A DNA stretch of 64,000 nt from contig NZ_CP108513.1 in NCBI RefSeq assembly GCF_035989285.1, positions 9,672,001 through 9,736,000 of the forward strand, read 5' to 3'. The DNA comes from Streptomyces sp. NBC_01235. GTDB lineage: Bacteria > Actinomycetota > Actinomycetes > Streptomycetales > Streptomycetaceae. The position numbers were made by a program, and so were the translations under genes. A model generated the notes under the pieces. The model was not told the DNA's origin and did no database searches. It saw nothing but the letters and a program-made list of their open reading frames with translations. Positions 7,795-17,579 of this stretch are shown in pieces (position 1 is the stretch's first letter; every line of letters starts with the position of its first letter).

Positions 7795-10176
7795 ATGTCC
7801 AAGGTCGAACACCAGGACGCCACCGTACTTTCCGACGACGAACTGCGCACCCTGGACGCGCATTGGCGGGCCGCCAATTATCTGGCCGCCGGACAGATCT
7901 ACCTGATGTCCAACCCGCTGCTGACCGAGCCTCTGCGGCCCGAGCACATCAAGCCGCGACTGCTGGGTCACTGGGGCACCTCGCCCGGCCTCAACCTCGT
8001 GTACACCCACCTCAACCGGGTGATCAAGGCGCGCGGGCTCGACGCCCTGTGCGTCTGGGGGCCGGGTCACGGAGGGCCGTCCATCCTGGCCAACGCCTGG
8101 CTGGAGGGCAGCTACAGCGAGACGTATCCGGACGTGCCGAGGGACGGGGAGGGCATGGCCCGGTTGTTCCGGCAGTTCTCCTTCCCCGGCGGCGTGCCCA
8201 GCCATGTCGCCCCGGAGACGCCCGGTTCGATCCACGAGGGCGGTGAGCTCGGCTACTCGCTGTCCCACGCGTACGGCGCCGCCTTCGACAATCCTCGGCT
8301 GCTGGTCGCCTGCGTGATCGGTGACGGTGAGGCGGAGACCGGACCGCTGGCCGCCTCCTGGCACTCCAACAAGTTCCTCGACCCCGTCCACGACGGCGCC
8401 GTCCTGCCGATCCTGCACCTCAACGGCTACAAGATCGCCAACCCGGCGGTCCTCGCCCGTCTGCCGGAGGCCGAACTCGACGCGCTGCTGCGGGGATACG
8501 GCCACGAGCCGATCCACGTGACCGGCGACGACCCGCTCCAGGTGCACCGCGCCATGGCGGCGGCGATGGACGACGCCCTGGACCGCATCGCCGTGATGCA
8601 GCAGACCGCCCGCGAGGACGGTGTCAGCGAGCGCGTGCACTGGCCGATGATCGTGCTGCGCACCCCGAAGGGCTGGACCGGCCCCGCCGAGGTGGACGGC
8701 GAGCCCGTCGAGGGCACATGGCGCGCCCACCAGGTGCCGCTGGCCGGCGTCCGGGAGAACCCCGAGCACCTCCGCCAGTTGGAGGCCTGGCTGCGCTCGT
8801 ACAGGCCCAGGGAGCTCTTCGGCGCCGACGGCCGCCCCGTCGCCGACGTCCTGGCCTGCGTCCCAGGTGGCGCCAAGCGGCTCGGTGCCTCCCCGTACGC
8901 CAACGGCGGCCTGCTCGTGCGCGACCTGCCCGTCGCCCCGCTCGACGAGTTCGCCGTGCCCGTAGACAAGCCGGGCGAGACCCTGCACGAGCCGACCCGC
9001 GTTCTCGGCGACCTCCTGGCCCGGGTGATGAAGGACACCGGCGGACGCCGGGACTTCCGCCTCGTCGGCCCGGACGAGACGGCGTCCAACCGGCTCCAGG
9101 CGGTCTTCGACGTCAGCGGAAAGGCGTGGCAGGCCCAGCACCTGCCGGTCGACGAACACCTCGAACACCACGGCCGGGTGCTGGAGATCCTCTCGGAGCA
9201 CACCTGCCAGGGCTGGCTGGAGGGCTATCTGCTGACGGGACGTCACGGGCTGTTCTCCTGCTACGAGGCGTTCGTGCACATCGTCGACTCCATGGTCAAC
9301 CAGCACATCAAGTGGCTGAAGACTTCACGGGAGTTGGCGTGGCGCGCGCCCATCGCGTCCCTCAACTACCTGCTGACCTCGCACGTGTGGCGCCAGGACC
9401 ACAACGGGTTCTCCCACCAGGACCCCGGCTTCGTCGACCACGTCCTCAACAAGAGCCCGGAGGTCGTGCGCGTCTACCTCCCGCCGGACGCCAACACGCT
9501 GTTGTCGGTGGCGGACCACGCGCTGCGCAGCCGCGACTACGTCAACGTCATCGTGGCCGGGAAGCAGCCCTGCTTCGACTGGCTGTCGATGGACCAGGCC
9601 CGCGCGCACTGCGCCCGGGGCGCCGGTATCTGGGAGTGGGCCGGCACGGAGAACGGCACGGAGCCGGACGTCGTCCTGGCCTGCGCCGGCGACGTGCCCA
9701 CCCTGGAGGTACTGGCCGCCGCGCAGTTGCTGCGCCGACATCTCCCGGACCTCGCCGTCCGCGTGGTCAACGTGGTCGACATGACCCGGCTGCTGCCGCG
9801 CGAGGAACACCCGCACGGCATGAGCGACTTCGAGTACGACGGCCTGTTCACCACCGACAAGCCGGTGATCTTCGCCTATCACGGCTACCCGTGGCTGATC
9901 CACCGGCTCGCCTACCGCCGCACCGGCCACAAGAACCTGCACGTGCGCGGCTACAAGGAGTCCGGCACCACGACCACGCCGTTCGACATGGTCGTCCGCA
10001 ACGACCTCGACCGCTACCGCCTCGTCATGGACGTCATCGACCGCGTCCCCGGTCTCGCCGTGCGCGCCGCCGTCGTACGCCAGCAGATGGCCGACGCCCG
10101 CACCCGCCACCAGGCGTGGATCCGCGAGCACGGCACCGACCTGCCCGAGGTCGCCGACTGGACCTGGAACGCCTGA
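7795..10176 (+). CDS. xfp: Xylulose-5-phosphate/fructose-6-phosphate phosphoketolase
   Basis: Thiamine-diphosphate enzyme (793 aa) that splits xylulose 5-phosphate or fructose 6-phosphate with phosphate into acetyl phosphate plus glyceraldehyde 3-phosphate or erythrose 4-phosphate. Both family signatures are present: [20 protein letters not shown] near residue 147 and GDGEAETGP near 178. The C-terminal domain contains [16 protein letters not shown] 7795 (MSKVEHQDA) is chosen because CCGGAG precedes it; the in-frame ATG at 7759 has no site. Its product glyceraldehyde 3-phosphate is the substrate of the next gene, 45 bp downstream. No phosphotransacetylase or acetate kinase is in the window to use acetyl phosphate. 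Confidence 0.95.
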   Translation: MSKVEHQDATVLSDDELRTLDAHWRAANYLAAGQIYLMSNPLLTEPLRPEHIKPRLLGHWGTSPGLNLVYTHLNRVIKARGLDALCVWGPGHGGPSILANAWLEGSYSETYPDVPRDGEGMARLFRQFSFPGGVPSHVAPETPGSIHEGGELGYSLSHAYGAAFDNPRLLVACVIGDGEAETGPLAASWHSNKFLDPVHDGAVLPILHLNGYKIANPAVLARLPEAELDALLRGYGHEPIHVTGDDPLQVHRAMAAAMDDALDRIAVMQQTAREDGVSERVHWPMIVLRTPKGWTGPAEVDGEPVEGTWRAHQVPLAGVRENPEHLRQLEAWLRSYRPRELFGADGRPVADVLACVPGGAKRLGASPYANGGLLVRDLPVAPLDEFAVPVDKPGETLHEPTRVLGDLLARVMKDTGGRRDFRLVGPDETASNRLQAVFDVSGKAWQAQHLPVDEHLEHHGRVLEILSEHTCQGWLEGYLLTGRHGLFSCYEAFVHIVDSMVNQHIKWLKTSRELAWRAPIASLNYLLTSHVWRQDHNGFSHQDPGFVDHVLNKSPEVVRVYLPPDANTLLSVADHALRSRDYVNVIVAGKQPCFDWLSMDQARAHCARGAGIWEWAGTENGTEPDVVLACAGDVPTLEVLAAAQLLRRHLPDLAVRVVNVVDMTRLLPREEHPHGMSDFEYDGLFTTDKPVIFAYHGYPWLIHRLAYRRTGHKNLHVRGYKESGTTTTPFDMVVRNDLDRYRLVMDVIDRVPGLAVRAAVVRQQMADARTRHQAWIREHGTDLPEVADWTWNA

Positions 10177-10221
10177 CCGTCCCTCTCCACCGCCCCTCAC
10201 CCCCGAAAGGACCTCATCGCC

Positions 10222-11235
10222 ATGACCGTCCGCGTCGGCATCAACGGCTTCGGCCGTATCGGCCGCACCTACCTGCGCGCCGCCCTCGACCGCGCGGAGG
10301 AAGGCACCCAGGACGTCGAGGTGGTCGCCGTCAACGACATCACCTCACCCGCCACCCTGGCCCATCTGCTGGAGTACGACTCGACGTTCGGGCGCATCGG
10401 ACGCGACGTCGAGCACGACGACAGCTCCATCACGGTCGACGGCCGGCGCATCGCCGTCACCGCCGAACGCGACCCGGCCGCCCTGCACTGGTCCGACTAC
10501 GGCGCCGACATCGTCATCGAGTCCACGGGCCGCTTCCGCGACCGGGACTCCGCGGCCCAGCACCTCAAGGGCGGAGCCCACACGGTGCTGCTGTCGGCGC
10601 CCGGCAAGGGCGTGGACGCCACCATCGTGATGGGCGTCAACGACCGCACCTACGACCGGCACCGCGACCGGATCGTCTCCGCCGCCTCCTGCACCACCAA
10701 CTGCGTGGCCCCGATGGTGAAGGTGCTCGACGACGCCTTCGGCATCGAGCGCGGCGTCATGACCACCATCCACGGCTACACCAACGACCAGTCCCTGCTG
10801 GACGGCCCGCACAAGGACCTGCGCCGGGCCCGCTCGGCCGCCCTCAGCATCATCCCCACCAGCACCGGCGCCGCCCGCGCCGTAGGCTTGGTGGTGCCGG
10901 AGCTGGCCGGGGCGCTGGACGGGATCGCGCTCCGGGTGCCCGTGGAGGACGGCTCGCTCACCGACCTCGCCGTCGTCCTCGCCCGGGAGGCGGGCGCGGA
11001 CGAGATCAACGCCGCCTTCGAGGCGGCCGCGGACGGCCCGCTGAACGGGATCGTGCGCGTCTCGAAGGCTCCGATCGTCTCCCGCGACGTCATCGGAGAC
11101 CCTTCGTCCTGCGTCTTCGACCCCGCCCTCACCCAGGCCAACGGCACCCTGGCCAAGGTCTTCGGCTGGTACGACAACGAGTGGGGCTACACCAACCGCC
11201 TCCTGGACCTGACGGCACTGGTGGCGGACGACTGA
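10222..11235 (+). CDS. gap: Glyceraldehyde-3-phosphate dehydrogenase, type I
   Basis: Glycolytic dehydrogenase (337 aa) oxidising glyceraldehyde 3-phosphate to 1,3-bisphosphoglycerate with NAD. The N-terminal Rossmann motif is VGINGFGRIGRTYLR, the catalytic cysteine lies in SAASCTTNCVAP near residue 156, the catalytic histidine in TIHGYTNDQ, and the C-terminus has WYDNEWGYTNRL. Asp/Asn around VVAVNDIT fits NAD preference. AAAGGACC precedes ATG 10222. Pairing with phosphoketolase suggests a bifid-like shunt rather than the housekeeping enzyme; streptomycetes usually keep another copy with pgk and tpi. Confidence 0.95.
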   Translation: MTVRVGINGFGRIGRTYLRAALDRAEEGTQDVEVVAVNDITSPATLAHLLEYDSTFGRIGRDVEHDDSSITVDGRRIAVTAERDPAALHWSDYGADIVIESTGRFRDRDSAAQHLKGGAHTVLLSAPGKGVDATIVMGVNDRTYDRHRDRIVSAASCTTNCVAPMVKVLDDAFGIERGVMTTIHGYTNDQSLLDGPHKDLRRARSAALSIIPTSTGAARAVGLVVPELAGALDGIALRVPVEDGSLTDLAVVLAREAGADEINAAFEAAADGPLNGIVRVSKAPIVSRDVIGDPSSCVFDPALTQANGTLAKVFGWYDNEWGYTNRLLDLTALVADD

Positions 11236-11267
11236 GCGAGCGGACGGCTCACCGCAGGGCGAGGCGG

Positions 11268-11303
11268 GGGCCGATCGGCTGCGCGGCGAGGGCCGACCGG
11301 CCC
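11268..11303. promoter_or_regulatory. Tandem DosR-like boxes upstream of the acyl-CoA synthetase operon
   Basis: GGGCCGATCGGCTG (11268-11281, right arm imperfect) and GGGCCGACCGGCCC (11290-11303, perfect), 22 bp apart start to start and ending 83 bp before the ATG of the next gene. They sit just after the gap stop, so the three genes downstream form their own transcription unit. Confidence 0.65.
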
Positions 11304-11386
11304 CGGTACGCCCCCGGACAGCACCTGTGACGCCCCTGCGCTCCGCCGGACGATCGAAGTAGCGAAAGCCATGGAGGAGACCTGCG

Positions 11387-14095
11387 ATGACGGACGACCT
11401 GCTCGACCGGCCCTCGGTCCACGCCCTGCTCGCGGACGGCACCACCGTGTGCATACGGCCGGTGCTGCCGGGGGACCACGGCCAGCTGGAAGGGCTCTAC
11501 GAGGAGATGTCGCCGGAGAACCTCCGCCTGCGGTTCTTCGCGGCGAGCCGGCGCTCGGCCGCCATGGCCGCCGACCGGGCCTGCGCCCCGGCCCACCCGG
11601 GCTACCGGGCTCTGCTGGCCGAGGTGGACGGCCGGGTCATCGGTCTCGCCGAGTACGACACCGGCGGGGAGAAGGACGGCGGCGGGACGGACGGCGCGGA
11701 GATCTCCATCGCCGTCGCCGACGGCCTGCACCACCGGGGCGTGGGCACCCTCCTCGTCGAGCACCTGGTCTCGGCGGCGCGCGCGGAGGGCATCACCACC
11801 TTCACGGCCGACGCGCTGAGCGAGAACCACGAGGTGCTGCGCCTCTTCGCCGACCTCGGCCTGCGCACCTCCCGCCGCTTCGAGGGACCCGAAGTGCGCT
11901 GTACCGTCCACCTCGACCAGGACGACACCTACCTGTCGGCCGTCGAGGCCCGGGGCCGGTCCGCCGACGTGGCCAGCCTGCTGCCCCTGCTGCGGCCGGC
12001 CGTGGTCGCCGTGGTCGGCGCCGGCCGCACGCCCGGGTCGGTGGGCCGGGCCATCCTGCACCACCTGCGCACGGGTGGCTTCACCCGGCGCCTCTTCGCC
12101 GTGAACGCCCACGTCACGTCGCTGCTCGGTGTGCCGTCCTGTCCGTCCGTCGCGGCCCTGCCGAAGACCCCCGACCTCGTGGTCGTGGCCGTGCCGGCCG
12201 CCGCGGTCCCGGCCGTCGCCGACGAGTGCGGCCGGGCCGGGGTGCGCGCGCTCGTCGTCGTCACCGCCGGCCTCGACCACAGCCAGGCGGAGGCGCTGCT
12301 GACCGCCTGCCGCACCTACGGCATGCGGCTCGTCGGACCCAACTGCCTCGGCGTCGCCAACACGGATCCGGAGCTGAGCCTCGACGCGACCTTCGCCGCC
12401 GAGCACCCCCGCCCCGGGTCGGCCGGTGTCGCCGTGCAGTCCGGCGGGGTCGGCATCGCGCTGCTCGACGGGCTGTCCCGGCTGGGCATCGGCGTCTCCT
12501 CCTTCGTCTCCCTCGGCGACAAGTACGACGTCAGCGGCAACGACATGCTGCAGTGGTGGGAGAGCGACGGCCGCACCGACCTCGCCCTGCTGCACCTGGA
12601 GTCCTTCGGCAACCCGCGCGCCTTCTCCCGCACCGCCCGCCGCGTGACGCGCCGCATCCCGGTCCTCACCGTCGACGCCGGCCGTACCGACGCGGGCCGC
12701 AAGGCCGCCGCCTCGCACACGGCGGCCGCCGCCACCCGCACCATGACCCGGGGCGCGCTGTTCACGCAGGCCGGCATTACCGCGACCCGCTCGGTCGGCG
12801 AGCTCCTCGAAACGGCCGCCCTGCTGCACTCCCAGCCGCTGCCCGAAGGCAGCCGCGTCGCGATCGTCACCAACGCGGGCGGCGCCGGAGTGCTCACCGC
12901 CGACGCCTGCGCCGAGGCGGGGCTGGCTCTGCCCCCGTTCACCCCCGCGATGATCGACGAACTGCTCGCGGTGCTGCCGGACGGCGCCGCCATCGGCAAC
13001 CCCGTCGACGCCACGGCCGCGGTCTCCGAGGAACAGCTCACGGAGTGCGTCGACCGCCTCACCCGCTGCCCCGGCATCGACGCCGTCATCGTGGCCCTCG
13101 TGCCCACGGCGGTCGCCGCGGCCACCGGTGACGACCTGGTACGGGCCGTCACCGCGGGTCCCGGGCGGGGGGCGCGCCCGGTGCTCGCCGTACGCCTGGA
13201 GCAGGACCGGTCCGTCCGGCTGCTGCCCGCCGCCGACGGCGGCACGATCCCCTCCTACGCCGAACCCCAGGCGGCGGCCCGCGCGCTGGCTCACGCCGCC
13301 GACCGGGCCGCCTGGCTCGCCCGGCCCACCGGAGTCGTCCCCGACCTCGACGACATCGAGACCGTGCGGGCCCGCACGGTCGTCGAGGAGCAGCTGGCCA
13401 CGCAGCCGGACGGCGGCTGGCTCGACCCGCGCACCTGCGCCGACCTGCTGGCCTGCTACGGAATTCCGCAGATCCCGTGGGCCTGGGCGGAGACCGAGGA
13501 CGACGCCGTGCTCGCCGCCGACCGGCTGCGCGGCTTCGACGGCCGGGTGGTCATGAAGGCCCACTGGCCCGGGCTGCTGCACAAGTCCCAGCAGCGCGCC
13601 GTCCACCTCGACCTGCGCGGCGACTCCCAGGTGCGGGCCGCGTTCCGCGACCTGGAGACCCGCTTCGCGGGGCTCATGACCGGCGTGGTCCTGCAACCGC
13701 TCGCCGCCCGAGGCACCGAGCTGTTCGCCGGTGTCGTCCAGGACGAGGTCTTCGGCCCGCTCGTCCTGTTCGGGCTCGGCGGCACGGCCACCGAGGTGCT
13801 CGCCGACCACGCGGCCCGCCTCGCCCCGCTCACCGACCGCGACGTGCACGAGCTGATCACCTCGCCGCGGTGCGCCCCGCTGCTGCTGGGTGCGAACGGA
13901 AACACCCCCGTCGACCTCGAAGACCTGGAACAGCTGCTGCTGCGGCTGTCCCGGATGGCGGCGGATTTGCCGCAACTCGCCGAGGCCGACTTCAACCCCG
14001 TCCTGGCGACACCGGGCGGCGTCACCGTGCTCGACGCGCGGATACGCCTGCTGCCGCGCCGCCCCCAGGACCCTTATCTGCGCCGACTGCGCTGA
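11387..14095 (+). CDS. GNAT acetyltransferase fused to ADP-forming acetyl-CoA synthetase-like protein
   Basis: Large fusion (902 aa). Residues ~15-185 are a GNAT acetyltransferase domain (IRPVLPGDHGQLEGLYEEMS; acetyl-CoA loop HHRGVGTLLVEHL). The rest carries the CoA-binding (VVAVVGAGRTPGSVG), succinyl-CoA-ligase-like (VGPNCLGVANT, VQSGGVGIALLDG) and C-terminal ATP-grasp domains (LHKSQQRAVHLDL, FGPLVLFGLGGTATEVL) of ADP-forming acyl-CoA synthetases. N-terminal GNAT order is that of the Streptomyces PatA class of protein acetyltransferases; E. coli PatZ has the reverse order. His444, in ASHTAAAA, occupies the usual phosphohistidine block, so real ADP-forming synthetase activity (acetyl-CoA to acetate plus ATP) is not excluded. 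GGAGGAG precedes ATG 11387. First gene of a three-gene operon behind a box pair. Confidence 0.9.
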   Translation: MTDDLLDRPSVHALLADGTTVCIRPVLPGDHGQLEGLYEEMSPENLRLRFFAASRRSAAMAADRACAPAHPGYRALLAEVDGRVIGLAEYDTGGEKDGGGTDGAEISIAVADGLHHRGVGTLLVEHLVSAARAEGITTFTADALSENHEVLRLFADLGLRTSRRFEGPEVRCTVHLDQDDTYLSAVEARGRSADVASLLPLLRPAVVAVVGAGRTPGSVGRAILHHLRTGGFTRRLFAVNAHVTSLLGVPSCPSVAALPKTPDLVVVAVPAAAVPAVADECGRAGVRALVVVTAGLDHSQAEALLTACRTYGMRLVGPNCLGVANTDPELSLDATFAAEHPRPGSAGVAVQSGGVGIALLDGLSRLGIGVSSFVSLGDKYDVSGNDMLQWWESDGRTDLALLHLESFGNPRAFSRTARRVTRRIPVLTVDAGRTDAGRKAAASHTAAAATRTMTRGALFTQAGITATRSVGELLETAALLHSQPLPEGSRVAIVTNAGGAGVLTADACAEAGLALPPFTPAMIDELLAVLPDGAAIGNPVDATAAVSEEQLTECVDRLTRCPGIDAVIVALVPTAVAAATGDDLVRAVTAGPGRGARPVLAVRLEQDRSVRLLPAADGGTIPSYAEPQAAARALAHAADRAAWLARPTGVVPDLDDIETVRARTVVEEQLATQPDGGWLDPRTCADLLACYGIPQIPWAWAETEDDAVLAADRLRGFDGRVVMKAHWPGLLHKSQQRAVHLDLRGDSQVRAAFRDLETRFAGLMTGVVLQPLAARGTELFAGVVQDEVFGPLVLFGLGGTATEVLADHAARLAPLTDRDVHELITSPRCAPLLLGANGNTPVDLEDLEQLLLRLSRMAADLPQLAEADFNPVLATPGGVTVLDARIRLLPRRPQDPYLRRLR

Positions 14096-14108
14096 GGAGG
14101 AAACGGCC

Positions 14109-14846
14109 ATGAGGCACCACAAGGTCGGCTCCGTGATGACCACGGACGTCGTCCGCGCCGAGTACGGCACACCGTTCAAGGAGGTGGCCCGGCTGCTCGC
14201 GGCCCACCGGATCAGCGGACTGCCGGTGGTCGACGAGGACGACAAGGTCGTCGGGGTCCTGTCCGAGACGGACCTGATGATGCACCAGGCGACCACCCCC
14301 GACCCGTACGAGCAAAAGCACCGCGCGAAGCTCGCCGAACTGACACCCGGCGGCAAGCGCCGGACCGCGAAAGGCAAGGCCCGCACCGCCGGTGAGCTGA
14401 TGACGCGGCCGGCCGTCACCGTGCACGCAGACGACACCATCGTCCAGGCCGCCCGCACCATGGCCCAGCGGCACGTGGAACGCCTCCCCGTCCTCGACGA
14501 GGAGGACCGCCTCGTGGGGATCGTCACCCGCCGCGACCTCCTCCAGGTCTTCCTGCGGCCCGACCAGGAGATCCGCACCGAGGTGATCGAGGAAGTCCTG
14601 GTGCGCGCCCTGTGGCTGCCGCCGCGCAGCGTCGAGGTCTCCGTGGCGGAGGGCGTGGTCACGCTCACCGGACACATGGAACGCAAGAGCGAGACCGAGA
14701 TCGCCGTCTCCATGACGCGCCGGATCGACGGCGTGGTCGACGTGGTCGGCAAGCTCACCTACCGGCTGGACGACGCACGCCTGCGGACCGAGGAACAGGT
14801 ACAGGCAATGCACGGCGTGGCCGACGACTGGCTGCGCCGACTGTGA
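14109..14846 (+). CDS. CBS-pair protein with C-terminal BON domain
   Basis: Cytoplasmic protein (245 aa) with two CBS motifs (residues ~8-60, FKEVARLLAAHRISGLPVVDEDDKV, and ~98-155, ERLPVVDEEDRLVGIVTRRDLL) and a BON domain (~160-225, RSVEVSVAEGVVTLTGHMER). CBS pairs bind adenine nucleotides; BON domains bind lipid or other ligands, so it may relay energy status to the envelope. A basic linker (TPGGKRRTAKGKARTAG) joins the CBS motifs. AGGAGGAAACGGCC precedes ATG 14109, 13 bp after the synthetase stop. Paralogues lie at 28623 and 40354, and all three keep the same layout. Confidence 0.9.
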   Translation: MRHHKVGSVMTTDVVRAEYGTPFKEVARLLAAHRISGLPVVDEDDKVVGVLSETDLMMHQATTPDPYEQKHRAKLAELTPGGKRRTAKGKARTAGELMTRPAVTVHADDTIVQAARTMAQRHVERLPVLDEEDRLVGIVTRRDLLQVFLRPDQEIRTEVIEEVLVRALWLPPRSVEVSVAEGVVTLTGHMERKSETEIAVSMTRRIDGVVDVVGKLTYRLDDARLRTEEQVQAMHGVADDWLRRL

Positions 14847-14862
14847 GAGGAGGCGGACCACC

Positions 14863-15360
14863 ATGACCGACACCGTGTTGGTCACCTACGGAACGACGAA
14901 CGGATCCACGGCGGAGATCGCCGAAGCCGTCGCCGATGTCCTGCGCAAGGCCGGGCTGACCGTGGAGGCGCTGCCGGCCCGGTCCGTGACGAGCGTGGCG
15001 CGGTATGACGCCGTCGTGGTCGGCGGCGGGCTCTACGCGGGCCGCTGGCACAAGGACGCGCGGCGGTTCGTCCGCCGGCACCGCGCCCTGCTCGCCGAGC
15101 GCCCGGTGTGGTTCTTCAGCAGCGGACCGCTCGACGCGTCGGCCTCCGAGCGGGACATCCCGCCGGTGCGCGGCGTGCAGCGGGCCATGGCCCGACTGGA
15201 AGTCCGGGAGCACGTCACGTTCGGAGGGCGCCTGGAGGAAGGCGCCAAGGGGCGCGTGGCCAAGATGATCGTCCGCTCCGGGAAGGGCGGCGACTTCCGG
15301 GACTTCGGCGCGATCGAGGCCTGGGCGGGAGGCATCGCCGACGCTCTGACGCACGCTTAG
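14863..15360 (+). CDS. Flavodoxin-domain protein
   Basis: Short-chain flavodoxin/menaquinone-dependent protoporphyrinogen dehydrogenase-like protein (165 aa). The FMN phosphate loop is VLVTYGTTNGSTAEIAEAV at the N-terminus, and the second FMN loop region is VVVGGGLYAGRWHKDARRFV. WFFSSGPLD marks the core beta strand. GAGAGGAGG precedes ATG 14863, 16 bp after the CBS gene. It could carry electrons, for instance to the pyruvate formate-lyase activase, which needs reduced flavodoxin in E. coli; that link is inference. Last gene of the operon. Confidence 0.85.
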   Translation: MTDTVLVTYGTTNGSTAEIAEAVADVLRKAGLTVEALPARSVTSVARYDAVVVGGGLYAGRWHKDARRFVRRHRALLAERPVWFFSSGPLDASASERDIPPVRGVQRAMARLEVREHVTFGGRLEEGAKGRVAKMIVRSGKGGDFRDFGAIEAWAGGIADALTHA

Positions 15361-15634
15361 GAGGAGAGGATTTGCCCGGCCCACTCAGGTCGGCCCCGAT
15401 GCCCCGCGCGAAGCGGGCACCCGGGCCGGCCTCATGGCGTCGTCCGGGCGGAACCACGGCAACGCGGCAGGCGGCCCGGCCCAGCACGCTCCCGCTCCCT
15501 CTCGCCCGGACCGGTCGACCGCGCGACGGCTTTGCGCCGGCGGGTCGGTACGGGCAGGGATCACCCGTTTCCCCGCGGTCGGCCTTCAGGCGCGGCAGCG
15601 GGACCCGCACCTTCGCGTCGTGGACACACGGGAA
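15361..15634. other. Non-coding stretch after the flavodoxin gene
   Basis: No coding potential or remnant was recognised here. The only structure is a short hairpin, CCCGC-GCGAA-GCGGG at 15403-15417, followed by no T-run. Convergent genes end on both sides. Confidence 0.4.
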
Positions 15635-15663
15635 GGCTCCGGGTCGCCGTGCGGCCCGGAGCC
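15635..15663. terminator. Hairpin between convergent flavodoxin and Rv1733c-like genes
   Basis: GGCTCCGGG, an 11-base loop and CCCGGAGCC form a perfect 9-bp GC-rich stem 17 bp from the end of the minus-strand gene. No U-tract, as is common for streptomycete terminators. Its position between two converging genes suggests a bidirectional terminator. Confidence 0.6.
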
Positions 15664-15679
15664 CGAATCCGTCGTGTGT

Positions 15680-16261
15680 TCAGCTGGTCTTGTGGCCCCA
15701 CTGCGGTCCCACCTGATCCCATTCCCTGCCCCACTCGTCGACGCGGCGCCGGTCGAGACGCCACCGGGCGACCGCTCCGGTACCGAACACCAGGCCGCCC
15801 AGGGCGGCCGCTGCTGCGGCGCCCAGGACGCCCGACTCGATCGCCGCCTCCGTGGAGCTCGGCGGCGCGGCGATGAGGTGGCCCCGGGCGTCGTGCCAGA
15901 CCGTGACGCCGGATCCGGCCTTGAGGCCGGTGTCCACCAGGGTCCGGCCCGTGCGGGCCGAGCCGTCGGACGCCGTCCAGCGCACCGTGGCCATCCGGAG
16001 ATCGGAGGTGCCCCCGATCGTGGGGGCGCCCAGCGGGACGTCCTTCAGGAGCACGGCGCGCACGGACTGACGCTCGGTTCGCTGCTGTGCGAACACCTCG
16101 TCCGCGGCATGAGCGGTCGCCAGCCCGGCGACCGTGCCGCCCACGGCGAAGGCCGCCCACACGGCCAGCACGATCCAGGCCTCGACGATGTCATCGCGTC
16201 GCCGTAGCGGGTTGCTGCGCCACCGCCACAACCGTTTCCTCGCGTACGTGCCACCGGGCAT
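15680..16261 (-). CDS. Rv1733c-like two-helix membrane protein
   Basis: Membrane protein (193 aa). A basic N-terminus (YARKRLWRWRSNPLRRRDD) leads to a first membrane helix (VEAWIVLAVWAAFAVGGTVAGLATA). A ~90-residue extracytoplasmic part has VRWTASDGSARTGRTLVDTG. A second helix follows (SGVLGAAAAAALGGLVFGTGAV), then a short cytoplasmic tail ending WGREWDQVGPQWGHKTS. This layout is that of mycobacterial Rv1733c, a DosR-regulon membrane antigen of unknown function; resemblance is by architecture and recalled motifs. ATG 16261 follows GAGGAGGTG; longer upstream starts lack a site. A second, decayed copy lies at 61817-62110. It is divergent from the Acg-like gene and shares its box pair. Confidence 0.8.
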   Translation of the reverse strand: MPGGTYARKRLWRWRSNPLRRRDDIVEAWIVLAVWAAFAVGGTVAGLATAHAADEVFAQQRTERQSVRAVLLKDVPLGAPTIGGTSDLRMATVRWTASDGSARTGRTLVDTGLKAGSGVTVWHDARGHLIAAPPSSTEAAIESGVLGAAAAAALGGLVFGTGAVARWRLDRRRVDEWGREWDQVGPQWGHKTS

Positions 16262-16381
16262 CGGTCCGCACCTCCTCGTCGTCGTCGTGACACTCCGAAG
16301 GTGACAGCCGAGGCCCTGCCGCGGCATGGGCCGACCAGGCGCCGCCGCAGGGCCGGCCGGGACCGACTCCGCGGCCGGGAA

Positions 16382-16412
16382 GGGCCGTTCAGCCCAAGGG
16401 GCCACGGGGCCC
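16382..16412. promoter_or_regulatory. Tandem DosR-like boxes between Rv1733c-like and Acg-like genes
   Basis: GGGCCGTTCAGCCC (16382-16395) and GGGCCACGGGGCCC (16399-16412), 17 bp apart start to start, in the divergent gap 121 bp and 107 bp from the two starts. The first is identical in sequence to the box inside the 3' end of adhE (25825-25838). Confidence 0.6.
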
Positions 16413-16518
16413 GCCCGGAGCCTCGCCCAGGACCTTCGCCCCTGCCGAAGGCGATGCGGGGCGCCCATGCTCGTAGGAGAGGACCAGCCGTCCGACGCCC
16501 CCGTGCGAGGAGGGCCTC

Positions 16519-17514
16519 ATGGAGAGCACAACGTTCGGCGCGGCGCTCGTGGAGACCTGTGTCTCCGCCGCGGTCGCCGCGCCCTCGATCCACAACACCC
16601 AGCCGTGGCGCTTCGGGCTGGACCCGGAGACAGCGACGTTCGAGGTGCGTGCCGATCCCGAAAGGGGCCTGCGGCACGCGGACCCCACGGGCCGGGCCCT
16701 GCTCCTCTCCGTCGGGGCTTGCGTGTTCAACCTGCGGGTGGCGCTGACCCACTTCGGCCGGCCACCGGTCACCCGTCTGCTGCCCAGCCCCGACGACCCC
16801 GGCCTGCTCGCCACCGTGCGGCCCGCCGGGTTCCCCGCGGAGCTCACCGCCGGGCAGGGGGAGGAGCGGCGCGTGGATCTCTACGAGGCGATCTGGCGCA
16901 GGCACAGCAGCCGCTTCCCCTTCACCAGCCGGCCGCTGCCCGCGGCGGTGCGCGACGAACTCGCCGCGGTGGCCCTTGCGGAAGGCGCGTCGCTGCGCTT
17001 CTCCGAGGAGGTGGACACGACCCGCATGCTGCGGCTGACCGCCGAGGCCGAACGGCGCAACCGCCTCGACGCGCACCGGGCGGCCGAGGGCCGCCACTGG
17101 GTGCACCGCGAGCTGGAACCGGCGCCCGACGCAGGTCTGCCCCGCACGGCGCTGGGCCCGCAGGACGCCCGGGAGAGGCTCCCGCTGCGCGATTTCACCG
17201 CACAACGGCATCCCGAACGGCTGATCGCGCGGCCCTTCGAGGATGCCCCGGTCATCGCCGCGCTGACCACCGACCACGACCGTCGAATCGACTGGCTGCG
17301 CGCCGGGCAGGCCCTCGAGCGGGTGTGGCTCGTCGCGACGGCCCACGGCGTGCGTGCGTCCGTGTTGCATCAGCCCGTCGAATGGGCCGACCTGCGGGAC
17401 GCCCTCGCCGACGCCTGCGACGGCACCGCGCATCCGCAGCTGCTCATGCGCCTGGGATACGGCCCGGAGGGGCCGGCCACCCCGCGCCGCACACCAGGTC
17501 GGGAACAGTGGTAG
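16519..17514 (+). CDS. Acg-like nitroreductase-family protein
   Basis: FMN-dependent nitroreductase-fold protein (331 aa), roughly twice the size of simple nitroreductases. It starts with the Acg-type motif AAPSIHNTQPWRFGL near residue 21. ADPTGRALLLSVGACVFNLRVAL follows, then a second half-domain with DWLRAGQALERVWLVATAHG and a C-terminal LLMRLGYGPEGPATPRR. Mycobacterial Acg (Rv2032) is a DosR-regulon protein thought to sequester FMN; catalysis is not assured. ATG 16519 follows an AGGAGGGCCTC site. Paralogues at 46704 and 56501, and a remnant near 60640-60710. Confidence 0.88.
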   Translation: MESTTFGAALVETCVSAAVAAPSIHNTQPWRFGLDPETATFEVRADPERGLRHADPTGRALLLSVGACVFNLRVALTHFGRPPVTRLLPSPDDPGLLATVRPAGFPAELTAGQGEERRVDLYEAIWRRHSSRFPFTSRPLPAAVRDELAAVALAEGASLRFSEEVDTTRMLRLTAEAERRNRLDAHRAAEGRHWVHRELEPAPDAGLPRTALGPQDARERLPLRDFTAQRHPERLIARPFEDAPVIAALTTDHDRRIDWLRAGQALERVWLVATAHGVRASVLHQPVEWADLRDALADACDGTAHPQLLMRLGYGPEGPATPRRTPGREQW

Positions 17515-17579
17515 GCCGCTCGGGCACGGGGCCCGCCATCGTCCGACCCGGTCGACCGAGGACCCGCTCGGGCGAAGGC

